A stretch of 64,000 bases of DNA, from assembly GCF_013426205.1 (NCBI RefSeq), contig NC_089426.1:2170001-2234000 (forward strand). The letters run 5' to 3'. The position numbers and the translations under genes are program-made. Below the pieces are notes generated by a model, which worked only from the letters and a program-made list of their open reading frames with translations, made no database searches and was not told where the DNA came from. Positions within the stretch are counted from its first letter, which is position 1. Every line of letters begins with the position of its first letter. Positions 1-13,868 of this stretch are shown piece after piece. The stretch is from Metarhizium brunneum. Lineage: Eukaryota; Ascomycota; Sordariomycetes; Hypocreales; Clavicipitaceae.

Positions 1-1376
1 GCTGCACCTCTAGTTGGGGAAACGCTGACCGAAACACGTTGCGCATCCATCGAGTCAGTTTGCGGAGACGTGGTACCAGTCCATCGGAACCGGAATCTGA
101 ACAAGGTGAGCTGGAAACAGATCTGAGTTCCGACTAGCGAACGCCACTGCGGCGTCAACTACCGTAGCATTCAGACCCTTTCCCACCGACAACCGCCACA
201 GGTTTCAGGGCCAAGCAAACATCATTGATACTAGCGCGTACCTGATGTCATTCCGGCAACCAGTCGTAATTTTGGTTGGGATTGCCCAAACGACGCTGCC
301 CCCTTGCCCACTTCAGTCGACCTTGCGAGCAGCTGTCAAACACACATGAGTGGAGAGGCCTTGTCCCAAATCGGCCATTATTTCCCTTGTTTAGAATTGC
401 CGATTTCTGAAGGAGTGCTGGTCGTCGTGTGACCAATGAATGGGAAGTACCAAGCGGGACGAAATCGTAGGGAGTTGTGTTCATCTGAGCCTTCTGATCC
501 TTCTGCACACCCCCCTCCCCCTTTTCTCTTTCTCTTTTTTCAGACGCAATATTTCATCTTTCTAGGGGGAGTGGTACATTGCAGATCGACTTGGATGCAC
601 ATTCCCGAACACCGCCACGGCGGTTATGGTGGCCCTCGTGAGTTGTCCAAGTTGAAATGTGTTGTCGGGTCCAAGATGCTTGTGATACGCCACACGAAGC
701 AATGCCGCTGAGCATCGAGCCTGCGGCCGACACGGATATGTGGCGGCATCAGCAGTTCTCTTGTCAATGCGAAGCTGGCCACGACATGTGAGATACACGT
801 GTAGTTGAGACTTCAGCTTCCCGTGAGCCATCGTATTTATTGTTAGAAACAGCTAGTAATTACTGACAACGCTCATGTCGTGGGACACAGCGAGACGGGC
901 GCGACATGGGTTGAGAGCGGCCGGCTTGACCTTCTTTGAAACAGTGACATACATAAGAGCTGGGGTTGGATTGGGGCAAGGGAGTCTGTTGTGCAAACAT
1001 GTCGTGGGCAATAATGACAGCGCAAGAATGAATTGTACATAGGTACATAATATGTAGCACTAGCGTTATTTGTTGAGTTTGGAGGATGGGGTACCGTTGT
1101 CATCGTGTTCACTAGGATCGACTAGACCTGTCAACTTGGTTTGCAGCTTATGCCTTGCTTTGGGGGAATAGTATTTGGTTCAACCCTTGCCAGGGATAAT
1201 GTGAAACAAGCATCGAAGACTTTTCTTAACACAAATCCTTTCGTGAGTCCTGTGATTCTGTGCCGTATTGTCGTACAGACGGTACCGAGGCATTCGTATG
1301 CAAGTCTCATCCGCAATCCGTTTTTTTTTGGGAAGAGTACACATGGAGTTGCCGAAAAAGCCCATAACGAGATTGA

Positions 1377-1401
1377 GTACTCCGTACTTGATACGGAGTA
1401 C
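1377..1401. repeat. Perfect 10-bp inverted repeat built from TACGGAGTA
   Basis: GTACTCCGTA at 1377-1386 is followed by a 5-nt spacer and TACGGAGTAC at 1392-1401. The arms are exact reverse complements, so the DNA or RNA could form a 10-bp hairpin. Each arm contains the 9-mer that recurs between genes across the window. Confidence 0.9.
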
Positions 1402-3748
1402 ATACGGCCTTTATCGCAGCATCGCGTATAAAGACCGAAAATATGTAGCGCTTCAAGGCCGCATTTATGAGTTGGCCGTCGCAGATGAATGTTCAATATC
1501 GTGCTTGTCACATCTTACTCGGCCAATACGGGGCCGAATAGACATGGATCTTCCAGTTCGAGGCCCCAAGCACTAAGCTGCCAGCTCTTTGTGGCAGGTT
1601 CTGGCTGAAGCAGGGTTCTGATAGGAGGGATTCCCTGGTAAGCTGGCGGCCTTTGGGGTGTGTGAGGCTCGCCGAGACCAAAGATCCACAAGCAAACTGG
1701 CGGGCTGTTTGCGGGCCGGATTGCTGGCCTTGACAGTTTGACTGGCAACACTAACCGGTCGTCGAGGCCGGGTTCCACCAGATCTGGCACACAAAGATTA
1801 CTGATCGAACCTATGAGGACGGGAAACTCCGTGACTCCATGCCCCATGACGAGGATTGCATTTGGTCGACAAGCCTTACAGGCGCCACGGCTTCGGATGG
1901 GGTGACATGCGTCCATCGGATGGCCCATCAGAGGGAAGTCGCTCAACACCCCCGTCGGAATCCACCGTGAAGCAAATAAAGGGGCCGGCTTGGATGGTGG
2001 TTGAACCATAGGGGACCCCTGGTTTCTTCATTAAATTATGCCAAAACGTCCCGTCAAGTTGTCGGGTAACAACCAATGGCTATTGAGTATCGACGTTGGG
2101 ACGGCAGTCTCTCGAGAACGGGAATACTACTACTTGACGAACAGGAATCGCCCCCCAATGGAATTGAACGGTCGCCAGGTACGCGGATGTTTCCCACTGA
2201 CCATCTCTGCTGATTTCCGTACTATTAAATTGAGCCATCTCCCTGTGAGAAGACGGCTTGTTCGTTGTATTTGATGTACTAGGGGTACAGTTCAATAGCA
2301 CACTACTTCGTAGATGGCGGCATGATGCACTTGTGGTATTGCATTTGTACTCGGTACAAAATATATGCAGGAGAAGCACTCTAGTTGGCATATTTGGCCA
2401 CAATTGGCTAGGATATGGTGGCAATTGTGTGGGTTCCTTTGTCGAAGAACTGGTGAGTGTAAGCTTTCATCAAGTAAGCTGACCTCTTTGGACAGTAACT
2501 GTTCCAGAGACCTGGTTCAGCTCATCGGATATCATACAGTCATGTCTGAGGTCCAAACGAGATGGTGCGCAAGCCGTAAATCATACGCAAGTTGATTTCG
2601 AGTTTGGCTGGACAAAACAGCTGTTGGCTGGGCTGATATCAAATTCTGAAGCAGAGGGTCGATGTTCCAATTGTTCATCGGAAACGGAGAGAACGTAGTA
2701 GACGCGGGCGCACTGACGCGCTGCGATGGCAGAAATGCCGATGTTTAACTGTGCTTATACGATGTGTGCAATTGATAGCATCTCTCTGATTGAGTTGGAC
2801 TGAGGGGCATGATACGCATTGTAAAGTCTACCAGACGTGTTGGCGAAGTTGCATGCGGCATATGCAGGACATGCAGGAGCTCCGGCGTTCCTTCCCCTTT
2901 GGTCAGACCTTTGAAGCGTGACAGTGTACTCCGACGAATATGCTTCTCAGCCAAACGTCCACGTGCGTCTCCGATGCCCAGCCATGTCAACCTCAACGCA
3001 AATACACGCATAATCATGCTTGGACGTTGCTTGTCGACCAGGCCACGCCGGTGTAAACCTTACTGTCGCCCTTATTTCTGTCCGCATAGCTAACGTCGTT
3101 TCCAGACAACCAGAGTTTCCCCGACGCATACGATTCAACATGTACTAGTATATAAAACTCCGCGAGGCGTACATGCCGTATGGACGTGGCTAGGAATGCT
3201 CCGTGGAGCGAACTTGCACTGACAGGTCGCCCCATGAGCCTCAGCTTTGCCTCGATTTGGACCCCGAGATCGCCCACTCCCCCATTGTGTGGGCTGGCGA
3301 ACTTGGCCGTCCAGTCGCATCTCGAGAATTTCGCTGACACAGCTTTCTGACTTGGGCAACCCGGATCTTGGAACGACTGTCAACACATGCAGGATTGACA
3401 GGGGCCCTCAGTCTACGCGTTTGCCTTGTCGCTGCCATACGCCACGAATACGGAATCTACAATACGGACTGACTCTTCTCAAAGCCGATTCCGAGTGGGA
3501 TTGTCTCCAGACGACGGCGCAACCTGACTTGACAGCCTCCCATGACACCGCTGCTCGCCCCCTGCCCCATCTCTCTGCAAGAAGCCCGTGGGGAACTATC
3601 CATGCAGGTGAAGCATGTAGTGCTCCTGTGGATGGACCTGTCACTCTCATCGGACACGGCTAATGCACCCAAGCAGCTAGCTACATTTTATCTTGAAATG
3701 GCCGGGAGAAATCGTGTGTGTGCACGCACGATCTTCATCTTAAAATGC

Positions 3749-3778
3749 ATACATACATACATACATATGCACATATGT
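3749..3778. repeat. CATA microsatellite with CATATG palindromes
   Basis: Several CATA tetranucleotides run from about 3749 to 3768 and are followed by ATATGCACATATG. Similar tracts occur near 5546, 9646, 9911 and 12462, all in gene-free DNA. Confidence 0.8.
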
Positions 3779-6700
3779 TTACCCATTCTTGCTAAACTCC
3801 ACACTGACAATAGGGACCGGTGTCTGAGAGTGTCGCCGCCTCGAAGTATACTACTACTGCTTCAACATCTTTGAAGGACAAGGGTGGGGACATGCTGCCT
3901 GAGACAATGGCTACGTAGTTCCCTGGGGAAATTCTCGGAAAAGTCAAATAGCTGGAGACAGCTCGCTCACGCCGTCGACCCAGCATCACGGCACGCGCAT
4001 GGTGTGGCGTTGGCGTGGGAAGATAAGGGGGGTGTCAAAAAGAAGAAGGGAAAAGAACTAGGGCAGGGCCAACGCAAGACGTGGAAGCGTTCAACAGGCC
4101 CTAAACCGCCATCAGTGCCGTCAGGGCAGGCTTGGTAGTGTCACTGTTTGATGGATGTGCCAGACATCCCAAGGAACGCAAAGAGATGCCAGAACACGCG
4201 AACTCCTCCTTGGCGCGACTTATCGCGGTACATATTCTTGACACGAAACCCAAGACAGCGGGATTCATTACTTGAGTGTTCAACCTCTGCACAAGCGACA
4301 TCTATGATATAGCCACGAATGTCTGGATGCCATGACTTCAACCGGTTGTGCTTCACGATCCTATATTGGTGTGTTATGAGGAGACCAACAGAGATACCGG
4401 GCTAATCACCGACTGATGGCTCGCATGTCGGCATTCCTCATATGGACTGGACGGAGGACTACAGGCAGATTTGCATGGAACCTTTCAGATGTTCTCACAA
4501 AGGGTTGTGTCAAGCAGCAACGGGCTCCGGACAGACGGTTAAACAACTTTATGCAACCCTCCGTCCATGGCAGAAACGTCGGCAAATCTAGTCACACGTA
4601 CAATGGAGGCTGTTTCGGTGACAGGGGCAATGACAACATTGCTGCTGGCAGGGGGATGGCGTCCCGACGCCGCCTTTTATTAGTGCCATGTCGACTGCCA
4701 GTCTCCAAGGCCCCAGTTCAACAACTGCGTTGCTTGGTGGAGCCGACATGGCTCGGTTGACAGAAAGCAGAGGCACGCCGGGTTCCTTTGTTTTCTTGGC
4801 CCCGCCACCCACGTCGTTGCCAACCGTCCGACACTAATGTGTGGTCCATCCGCCGTCGAAGCAGCCTGGGCAAGGCCCTGCAACCGGAGCTGCCAGGTTG
4901 GTCGTTGGGTCAGGTTCGACGGCGGTTGAGCGGTTCGAGGACTGGCAGTGGTTGCGCATTGCTGTTGTGCATCTTGTCGAGGCCCCAGGTCGTTTAAATA
5001 CGCGCCAAGTACCCGATGATGTTGGGACCCAAAATCTGGCCAGGACGGTGCTATTTTTGATCGAAACCGCCGTGTCCTGGGAAATATCCCCTCTATGGAT
5101 CGCCTAGTGCCCGAGCCTGGGACTTGGAGCTTAAGGTTTTCAGCTCCAGCGTTCGCGGCAAATGGCTGATGCTGATGGAATACCAGACATTAGCGGGATT
5201 AGTAGATTTGCTGCTAGCTCATCCCCGAACTCCTGTCATGGCATCCCTCGACACAGCTGCGGAAACCAGGCCGTTTGTGTCAACCCAGGAGGAGCCTTGC
5301 CCGGCCCTGGCTATTAATGTTGAAGAGACCCATTGTCTTGGGCCAGCGGCGGGATGTCAATGTGACATTACCAGTATTCTTGCGCACAAACCGTATCGAG
5401 GATACGTACTTCAATCTTCGTCCGTCCAGGGTCAAGACTTGCGTCGCACTTGCGCACCCCCTCCCTCCCTCAAGGTCTCTCTATCTCCACCCCAGCAGGG
5501 GCCCATGCCTTGACGCCCAGGTGAGTTTGCTGGGCCATCTCACCTATGTACATACATACATTGTACAACAGCAGACTCGTCCACGCTTCTTTCGGCTTTC
5601 CATCCAACTTCCTGAACTGAGAATATGGAGCTTTTGGGCCGAGGACCAGCAAGCCCCCGTATGTATGTACAATCAAGCCTGTGTCCATATGCACTGCATT
5701 CAAGGACGATTCGCACTCTGTAGAATACAGTCTATCTGAGTTGGCGATGGCGCCGGTGTGTTCCACATGCTCCAGAATTTCTCTCGGAACGCCAGAGACC
5801 TGCTCCGTACTCTACGATATTGCGGCTTCGGACGCCATGACGTCCTGACTCCTTTATGTCACCACATCTCGAGTATGGAGCGATTCATACTGCGGAATGG
5901 CGTTCCGTTCTCATTTCATGAGGCGGTCATGGCTCTCTCCCTCTCTCCGTCTGATCAGAGCTCAGGCGGGCGTGAAGCTTCGCTAGTGGTTCCGAGCCAG
6001 CAAACGGTCAACTCTTCATATGTACATACCAAACCCAACCCCGCTGGCCACGTTGATTAGTATCGGCTGTGGCCACCGAAAGCCACAGGCGGTACTCCAT
6101 GCGTACGCCTGGCGCATCTCGAGGTCATGGCTCATTCCCCATCTCTCCCACCAGATCCACTGGTTCCTTGGTCAGACCCGTCCTCGGCCGCTATCCGTCG
6201 TGGGGTTAAGGCGTAGCACTTTGGCGTACGAACTTGGGCTAAGTAGTGGTCTTAGTGTGCTTGGCTTGTCGGTTCTTGTCTGTCGGCTGTTCTTCAATGA
6301 CAACCTTGGCGACCTGACGTCCCTGGTGGACATGCTGCTGGTTCTGGAGGCGAACCTCTCGACCACTCCCCTTTCTGGATGTTTAATCCGAGCCCCTGGG
6401 CTTTGATCTGAGTTTCCCGTTCTTTGGCCTGCCATCCATTCCCTAGGGCTGTCCATTAGTCTAACAAGTGTGTACCCCGGTACTACTATCACTATATTGA
6501 TCTGTACAAAAGACACGGGCACCCCCTTCCAATCCCAACTCAGTGACATCGGCCCGGTGACATCTTCGACAAACAACGCATACATGCTATCCAGGGAGTG
6601 CCGCTTGTTCGTCTGTCTTTTGCATTCCTCAAGCAGCATCTACGAGACCACAAAGCGTTGAAACTCATCAACCTGAATCCCATCCAACTTGCCCGGGCCG

Positions 6701-6937
6701 TAACTGCACCAAGACGTTGGGCTTCCGGTGCCCAACCCCTACTCTCGTCACTTGTCCTCATTGTGCTCATCTTGGACGATTTCTTCGACTATTACTAGTT
6801 TCTCTTGGCTCAACGTACGAGGGGCGCAAGTATTCGAGGCCAGCAATTATTGGGCCGGACCGGTCATGGATTGTAGCCCCCTACGGCACAACGACTTTCG
6901 CAAAACCACTGAGTGCGACTACACCCGACAACCAAAG

Positions 6938-8310
6938 ATGTCTATTCTCACAATGTCACCCGCTTCGCAATATCCGGCTTTCAGAAATGACCTGCTTTGG
7001 GATGCCTCTCGAGCATCCTCTGACTCTTCTCGCCCGTCCAAGCACGTCGCACTTCCTTCAATCCGCCAGGTATGCAATAACAGCGTTTCGCAAGGGAAAT
7101 ATCCCACGGCGTGCTAATTTGTTTGTACACAAGACTTTCCCAGAGCTTCATCTTGAGGGCTCACTGGCTGATGTGACTCCTACTGTCACGTCAGTACATA
7201 AAGCACCCCCGCCCATGCCTGGCTCATTGGCATCACCTGAATATGTTCACTCTCCAAATGCTAATAAGAAGCGACGAATCTCCAACGAGGATGAGCAAGC
7301 GTTTTTGAGGGCAAAGCAGGTCCCAAGGCTTTATCGTAGTCCTGAGGCGCAGCAAACACGCCAACTTTCTCCCAGTCGGGGTCAGCCAACACATTTGGGT
7401 GCCAAGAATCCTTGGGCAGAGAGCCCCTCACGAAGCAACACTTATTCTTCTCACGCCACCAGTCTTTCGGCTGCGCCAGCGAGCAGTCGAGCTGATTCGC
7501 GACCAGCTCTACCAAGCCTTCCTTCGACTCTTAAACTTGAGAGAGACGCACCACCGATTCACCGACCGCTGCCGCTGGAAACGACTACGGAACCAGCCAA
7601 CAGCCCAGGACGTAGCGGAGCGAGCCCTTTGCCACCGACAATGGAAAGACATTCGTCGTACCAAAGCCAAGACTATGGCTATACCTACCAGCATCCATCA
7701 CGGTTTCAGTCTCTGTCTACGAGCTCAGTCCGGTCATATAGCCGTGGCCCATTCTCACCAGGGGCCGCTTACGGACACCACTATTCGAGCATGTCACGAT
7801 ATACCGACCTCGGCAACCTTGGCATCGGCAGTGATGCAAAGCAGCGTAAGCGGCGTGGGAACTTGCCCAAAGAAACAACAGACAAGCTGCGGTCTTGGTT
7901 TGTAGCCCACCTGCAGCACCCGTATCCGACAGAGGACGAAAAACAAGAATTAATGCGCCAGACCGGCCTGCAAATGAGTACGTCTCCCTCTGAACAACGA
8001 GCATAATCTATTCACTGAACGCAGTGCTAACTAACAACAAACAGACCAAATTTCCAACTGGTTTATCAATGCCCGACGGCGCCAGCTACCGGCAATGATC
8101 AACAACGCGCGAGCCGAGTCTGACGCTATGAATGGCCGCCCCAGTGGAAGCAGTGGGGATGGCACTGTTTTGGCTTCCACAGAGCAGAGCTCTGACTTCG
8201 CTGGCAAGCGCGATGATGGTTTACCACTGAGTGATGGTGAGGGAGGTGGGTACGACGATGATGTGAACAAGCTCCATTGTCGAGGACCTACCGACCGCCT
8301 AAGCCTGTGA
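6938..8310 (+). CDS. TALE-class homeobox transcription factor
   Basis: Model join(6938..7069,7134..7977,8045..8310), 413 aa. The homeodomain covers residues about 280-341: a basic KQRKRRGNLPK start, a loop with HPYP that marks the three-residue-extension (TALE) class, and recognition helix NQISNWFINARRRQLP. The intron at 7978-8044 splits the Asn codon opening the recognition helix (donor GTACGT, acceptor AACAG); the 64-nt intron at 7070-7133 is phase 0 with a GCTAAT branch site. The rest is Ser/Pro-rich and probably disordered. The start at 6938 is the first ATG giving a clean exon 1; the next ATG is 15 bases downstream. Fungal TALE factors act in hyphal and reproductive development. The protein is nuclear by inference. 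It is flanked by about 7 kb of gene-free DNA on each side. Confidence 0.9.
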
Positions 8311-9645
8311 GATGGCTACGGGAGAAGGAGGAATCCTTGTCGGTCTGTGTGCCTCGCAGTGCATGACTAGTTCGACAGTCTCCTACGGCTTGCAGCACCG
8401 CATAGCTTGTGGCAAAATTTATCGACTCTATCCTACCCGCCATAGTAGGAAACGGCTAGCTGCGGACTATTTTAGTACACTTTTTACCAATTAGAGGGTG
8501 ATTCCCTGTTCCTAGCAGCATTAGATGGACTTGGGCATAATTCCCATGGCTTTGGGGTTCATCTTGATGTTTTATTTTACTGATGGAGTTTGCTGGACAT
8601 GACATGATGACGGATACCTCGGGTAACGGAACTGGGACAGGTTTAGGATATCGCATTTGCTTTAGGCTTGTTTGGGGGTATTTCGTTTCTATTTGGTCGA
8701 TTTCATGGGTATTCTTACTCCAGGTGCGTGGAGCATTATTACGGCTGGTTGTACCGCATTGTACTACAATATAGAGAGAGAGAGAAGTAAGCTAGAACCC
8801 TGTCTAATAAAGGCTAGAGAAAGGCCTAATAATGACACTGCATTTATCCAAGACCTTGGCCTTGAAAGTTCCTTCACAGCAGCAGTGCTTGTTGGCCCGT
8901 AGCACGGAAAAGCTAGCCGAAAGGGAAATGCGTTTGTTTGATTTTGATTATATAATATGAATACCCCCCCGGGGATAAAGTACGCGAATAATAGTTAATA
9001 ATAACGGGTGGACTTCGTATCTATCCTGCCAATCTCTATTCGGTGATTGCGACATGTAACATCCAACCCACATGCCGGATACTTGGCAACCAGCCCTGGG
9101 AATGGTCTGGACAGCGTGGCTAAAGCTTAAAGCATCGAGTAATATTGTGAATACCATCGTCTTACCTGCCGACTACCACTTTAGGCGCTGGATCGGCAAG
9201 GTAAAGGCCTGTCAACGAAGGTCCGGATGCCTGGGGAGTCGGGCCATTTGTTCGTTTTTGACGACCGAAAAACTGCGGGCCAACAGGGAAAGCCAGCCAG
9301 AGCTGTCACTTGTGAGGTGCGGCAGTTTATTGATCCCTGTAGCGGCGAATGGCAAGCACATGGGCTGTTCAAGGACTCAACTGAACGAGGCCACACCCCC
9401 CAACTCTCCGGAAGCCGCTTGTCATGGTGATTCCGCTACACGCATCTGAGGACGCTGGTCACCTTGACCGGCGAATTTGTCAGAGAGAGCATACACTGTT
9501 CGGTGTACTGTATTGGAGTGAGGTAGTGGTCGATCAGGCTGTGTGAGGTCTAAATGCACATCCTGATGCCCTCCATATTGACATTGTTAATGCGAGCTTT
9601 CCGAAGATTCTGGCAAGCGGCGGCCCGTAATAGGTATGTGCATAC

Positions 9646-9670
9646 TACATACATATGTACGTACATATGT
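9646..9670. repeat. TACATATGTA palindromic tract
   Basis: CATAC and ACATATGTACGTACATATGT form overlapping perfect palindromes in gene-free DNA. They are close in composition to the CATA tracts elsewhere. Confidence 0.75.
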
Positions 9671-11492
9671 CTCGTTCATGTTGTGAGCTAGAGAACAGGG
9701 TGTGCAAGAACAAGCTCAGATTCTCCACATATCCAGGCAGACAAATAAGACAACTTCTGAAGGGATTCCAGGCCTCCAATTACCCATCCAGGTGGTTCCG
9801 TGGGACTTTGGTGGGCATATGGGGAAGGTATGTAATATGCTTTGGAAGTGGCATTTTGCTAGTACATGGTATCAGTGAACCCGGATCTGCGCTGAGTTGA
9901 GTGGATGCCAGATAGTACATACATTGTACATACCTAGGTCCGTAGGGATACCGGAGCTTGTCACTGTTGCGGGAACAAACATTCTCCCCATGTGGGGAGA
10001 CTAGATCTGGTTGACAGACCGATGACTACCCAAATAACAAACCGTTTGTTGCAAGTTGCCACGACAAGAGTGCGGCGGCTAGTTTAGCAAAACTGGGATA
10101 ATGCAGGAGAAGCAACCCTCATAAGATCCTGCTCATTGCTCCATATTTCCATGCGAGGACATTGTCGGATTTTCTAGGTTTTGAGTCTTGAAGGTCGAGA
10201 AGTGCGCCGTCGCATAGGCTCGTGTATCGTTGTCGAATGTCGAATGAGTCGGGCAACGAGGGCGGCCAGCTAGGAGTACCGCCCAGATTGTGTGATAATG
10301 TTATTATAAGCCGGACAGCTTCAGCCCGTCTCATGAACAAAAGCGAGCCAAAAGGCAACACCGATTTCCAAGGGACATCGCGTCAAGATTGATTTGACGT
10401 CGGCGCCGATCCATGCTCGATTTGAGGAGGCGTCAAGGAGGCAGGAAGGGAGGGCACCGGGGGTGTAAGCGTAGCAGTTTTGCATGCCCTTGGCCCAAGC
10501 TTCCGCGCCTTGGTTGTGGAGGGCAGGTGTCAAATCCGCTGCACCGGCCAGGGCTAATAAACTCAATTTTTCTCGAAGGGCACGGACGAGGCCGTGAGTG
10601 GCTGTTTGCTAACGCAAGACGCAGGAGCTATTCCCAAGCGCGCCACGCTGCTCAATGCAATCATCAGCCCGACAGGGGAGGCCGACAATCTGGCCCCCAA
10701 CAGCCAAGACATCATCATGCACGGCGGGGTGCTGAGCGCGGAGCTCTTGTCTCGCACGCCAGAAGTCGGTTTGCTGTCACCCTTGGCATCGGGCTGCAGA
10801 CTGTCACTGGAAAGTGGAAGGTGGAGGGAGGGTCGGGGGATCGAGGGCCGAGAGCGTGTGCTGGCCATGAATCCACGGCGGACGGACTTTGCAGTAGTAC
10901 TAGTAAATACCAGCCAGCGCACGCGCGCGCTAGTCTTTCGCCGACAGCCACAGACTCGTCTTAACGGGGCATTGCATGTTGTACGTGTTGCAGTGTACAC
11001 ACATATGTACGGAGTAATGTTTGACAGGCAAGGACTATTTAATGGAGCATGGAGAGAGCCAGGACGCTTCGTGCATGGCCCCGGCCCTGGGAATCCGGAG
11101 CAAAGGCGACTGTCTTAGATGACGGGACGGATGTCGGATCAGATTCCATATGGGCATCTGAAGGACGATGGAGAAAACGTGGCTCGAAAAGACTTGGCCT
11201 AGACATTACAATTGAAGATAGGCCGCTGTTGAATGATGCAAAGGCGTACTTTGTTACTGCCGGAACTTGCGTACCTGATGTGTACATAGGTATACTTCGA
11301 ATCCACGCTCCGGTCCTACCTTCCTCATCTACTCGTATTTTAGGCAAGTTCGTCGATTGGTAAGGGCTTACTCATGGGCCGATGATGCCATTTACCCAGG
11401 GACCGGGGCTGGCGACGTGGAAGCAGGAGCGGAGCGCCCCATGTTGTACATGCATACAGTACGGAGTATGTAACATTGTACGCGACTCTTAC

Positions 11493-11537
11493 AAACCGTC
11501 AAACCGTCAAACCGTCAAACCGTCAAACCGTCAAACC
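11493..11537. repeat. Octamer tandem repeat (AAACCGTC)n
   Basis: Five perfect copies of AAACCGTC run from 11493 to 11532, followed by a partial AAACC copy. A TACGGAGTA copy lies 25 bases upstream at 11460-11468. Confidence 0.95.
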
Positions 11538-12461
11538 TCGAGCGTCACCACCATGCTATGCCAAGTACAAAGCTGCAAACCTTTGCGATCCTTCATTACC
11601 ACCGTGGCATGTACCTCCGTCTGTCTCAGCAGTGAGCACCCTTGATATGCTAGCAGGACAACAATCAAGCTTCTATATCTGTGGGTGACTTGACCCCCTT
11701 TGGCAAAATTGTCCATATCCTTTTCGGAATATCCGTGCAGTACGGAGTACCTCGAAATACAAGGTAGGCAGCTGTAGCAACTGTCCACTAATGTTGTGCT
11801 CCAGCCCCTGTCAACAAGTAACCAAGTGTGGCGCCCACGGGGCCAAAGTCCCGCACCAAGTACGCAGTACTACCTGGCTTGTCCATGTTAAGCTTCAGCC
11901 TCGTCTTTGAAGCGCAAGCCACACTTGCACAGCCCAGGAACTTGCACCAGATAAACTCTTCTGCGCGGACCGCTTCGTCAAACACATCCTCTTTGGGCAA
12001 AGTCCAAGCAACCAGCCAGTCTTTTCTTAACTTCGATATACGACCTAAGCGACGGTTAGAAAATGCTAACGCCATGTACGACATATTTACCAACCTTATG
12101 ATTCCAAGCACATGGTGCCGGTGCCGGGCGGCTATTCGCCATCGGACCAACGATGCAACGGTTTCGATTCAAGCCACACTTATTCCTACTCTTTCTTATA
12201 CCTACCGAGTCTAAACTAGACTACTCCGCGTGCCACATGATCATCGCCGCCAAGATCCGAGCTGGCGTCCGTCGGCTAATGACATTCTTGACAATCACTT
12301 AGCGCCTGGCGCCAACTGGCCAATACTAGACCCAGGGACAGGGCCAAGGGCAAGCTGGTGGATTCAGAACGTCTACTAAGCTGCTTACGCGGAAGAGATA
12401 AGAGAACCTGGAATGGAATTGATCGCCGCTTAGCCCGCGCCCACTACGGAGTAGACCCGGC

Positions 12462-12508
12462 CTACATACATACACATACATACATACAGACGTACATATG
12501 TATGTAGA
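12462..12508. repeat. CATA/TATG microsatellite tract
   Basis: TACATACATACA-type units are interrupted by CA and CAGACG and end in TACATATGTATGTAG. A TACGGAGTA copy lies just upstream at 12445-12453. Confidence 0.8.
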
Positions 12509-13842
12509 TGTCGGGGACGGACCTTTTTTCGCTGGCCTGCTAGTCCTGGGCCAGTCGCAACACATGCGAGTCACCATCAGCGAACTCCCCGTACTCTACA
12601 GAGGACACCTATGCTCGCTACGGGCTCAGGAATCAACGCACCGCCATCCTCTCAAAGTCGTCCTATTGCTGTGGCATCATGCCAGACAAAATGTCGATGG
12701 CTGAAGACTGACGACGAAACCCCGCTAGTATCAAGGGGCATATGGCCATTCTATATCTTGATAAAAGTCAAACCTCAGTTATGCTGGGGGCTCGCTGAAG
12801 CTTGCAGTGATTTATGAAGCGGGAATCATTCTCTCTTGACACGGTGTTCACTTGTGAAGGGCAGAAGCGGCTGTATTCACATGCATGGTGGTCAACCGCC
12901 AAATTCAAATTCAATTGACACCTTGCACATTGCACGCGGCGCCCGTAGCCTTTTTCCTTGCTACGAAAGCACACGTCACGAGTCCGTAGCATTAGTGCTC
13001 AGTTTTCGTTGCAATATAACCGTGGATTACTCTGTTCAATCCTAGCCCTGGCTATTTTGGACGTTCCTTCAACCATCGTGCTATGCCACTGACAGTAGCT
13101 CGGGGGGGAGGATTCTTCGTTGGTCTTGCTATTTTCTTCGGGACATTGTAATAGCTGACATTGTATTACAATGGCCCTCGGCAACATGCTGGTCGTTATA
13201 TTGACGGTCCAAACGTAGTTTTTTCAAAGGCTCACGTTTGACTTGATTTCTGTCACCGTTTCCTTTCCGTAAAGCTTCAAGCCAGTCGTATAGTTACTGG
13301 CAAGAGACATAGACTACTTGTCCCTGGCGCTTGAGACAATCAATTGATATCCATATAGACAGTACCATTAATACGTCTACAAAACCGGACATGGATGTAT
13401 AAAAAATAGAACAGAAAAAAAAACGAACAGTTCGAAGCTGACAAAGTTTGCATATGGCGTTTCAGTTTGTAAAAAGACCAGGGCACACAAACTATTAGGG
13501 CCGTCGGAAACACGGATTATCTTGCCATGCCTGATCACGGCATGTCAAAGTTTATTGGCCGCCTACTCTTCCTTGTCCGTACAAGGCCGGGCAGAATTGA
13601 AACAAGAATCGCGATCCTGCTTACTATGTATCTACATCCGATATCAATGAATATCGGGCCTTCACATGACAATAGATTGATCAGCGGACTAATGGATTTG
13701 ACATGCATATCAAGGGGTGACATTGCTGACCAAGGTCCAAGTGGCCACAGTGGACGCAACATACATACATAGGAATGAAACTCGACATTCCTCTTTTTGG
13801 AAAGGGTGATCGACGCGCACCAACGATGGAGAGGTAGGTCTT

Positions 13843-13868
13843 GCAATGCCAATGCCAATGCCAATGCC
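13843..13868. repeat. Hexamer tandem repeat (CAATGC)n
   Basis: About four head-to-tail copies of CAATGC lie in gene-free DNA. No coding context is visible on either strand. Confidence 0.85.

Larger units (their letters stand above)
1..6937. other. Gene-free region upstream of the homeobox gene
   Basis: No open frame here shows a recognisable domain, conserved motif or convincing splice pattern. Overlapping frames in both directions are short and low in complexity. The stretch holds a perfect 10-bp inverted repeat (1377-1401), a CATA tract (about 3749-3768), TATGTACATAC-type motifs near 5546-5571 and 6019, and C-rich and T-rich tracts such as 507-540. The last few hundred bases are probably promoter and 5' UTR of the homeobox gene. 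A lineage-specific small gene cannot be excluded. Confidence 0.6.

Noticed and set aside
1515..2009. Minus-strand frame of 164 codons in the left gene-free region
   Set aside because: No domain, no splice context, and Pro/Arg-rich composition typical of chance frames.
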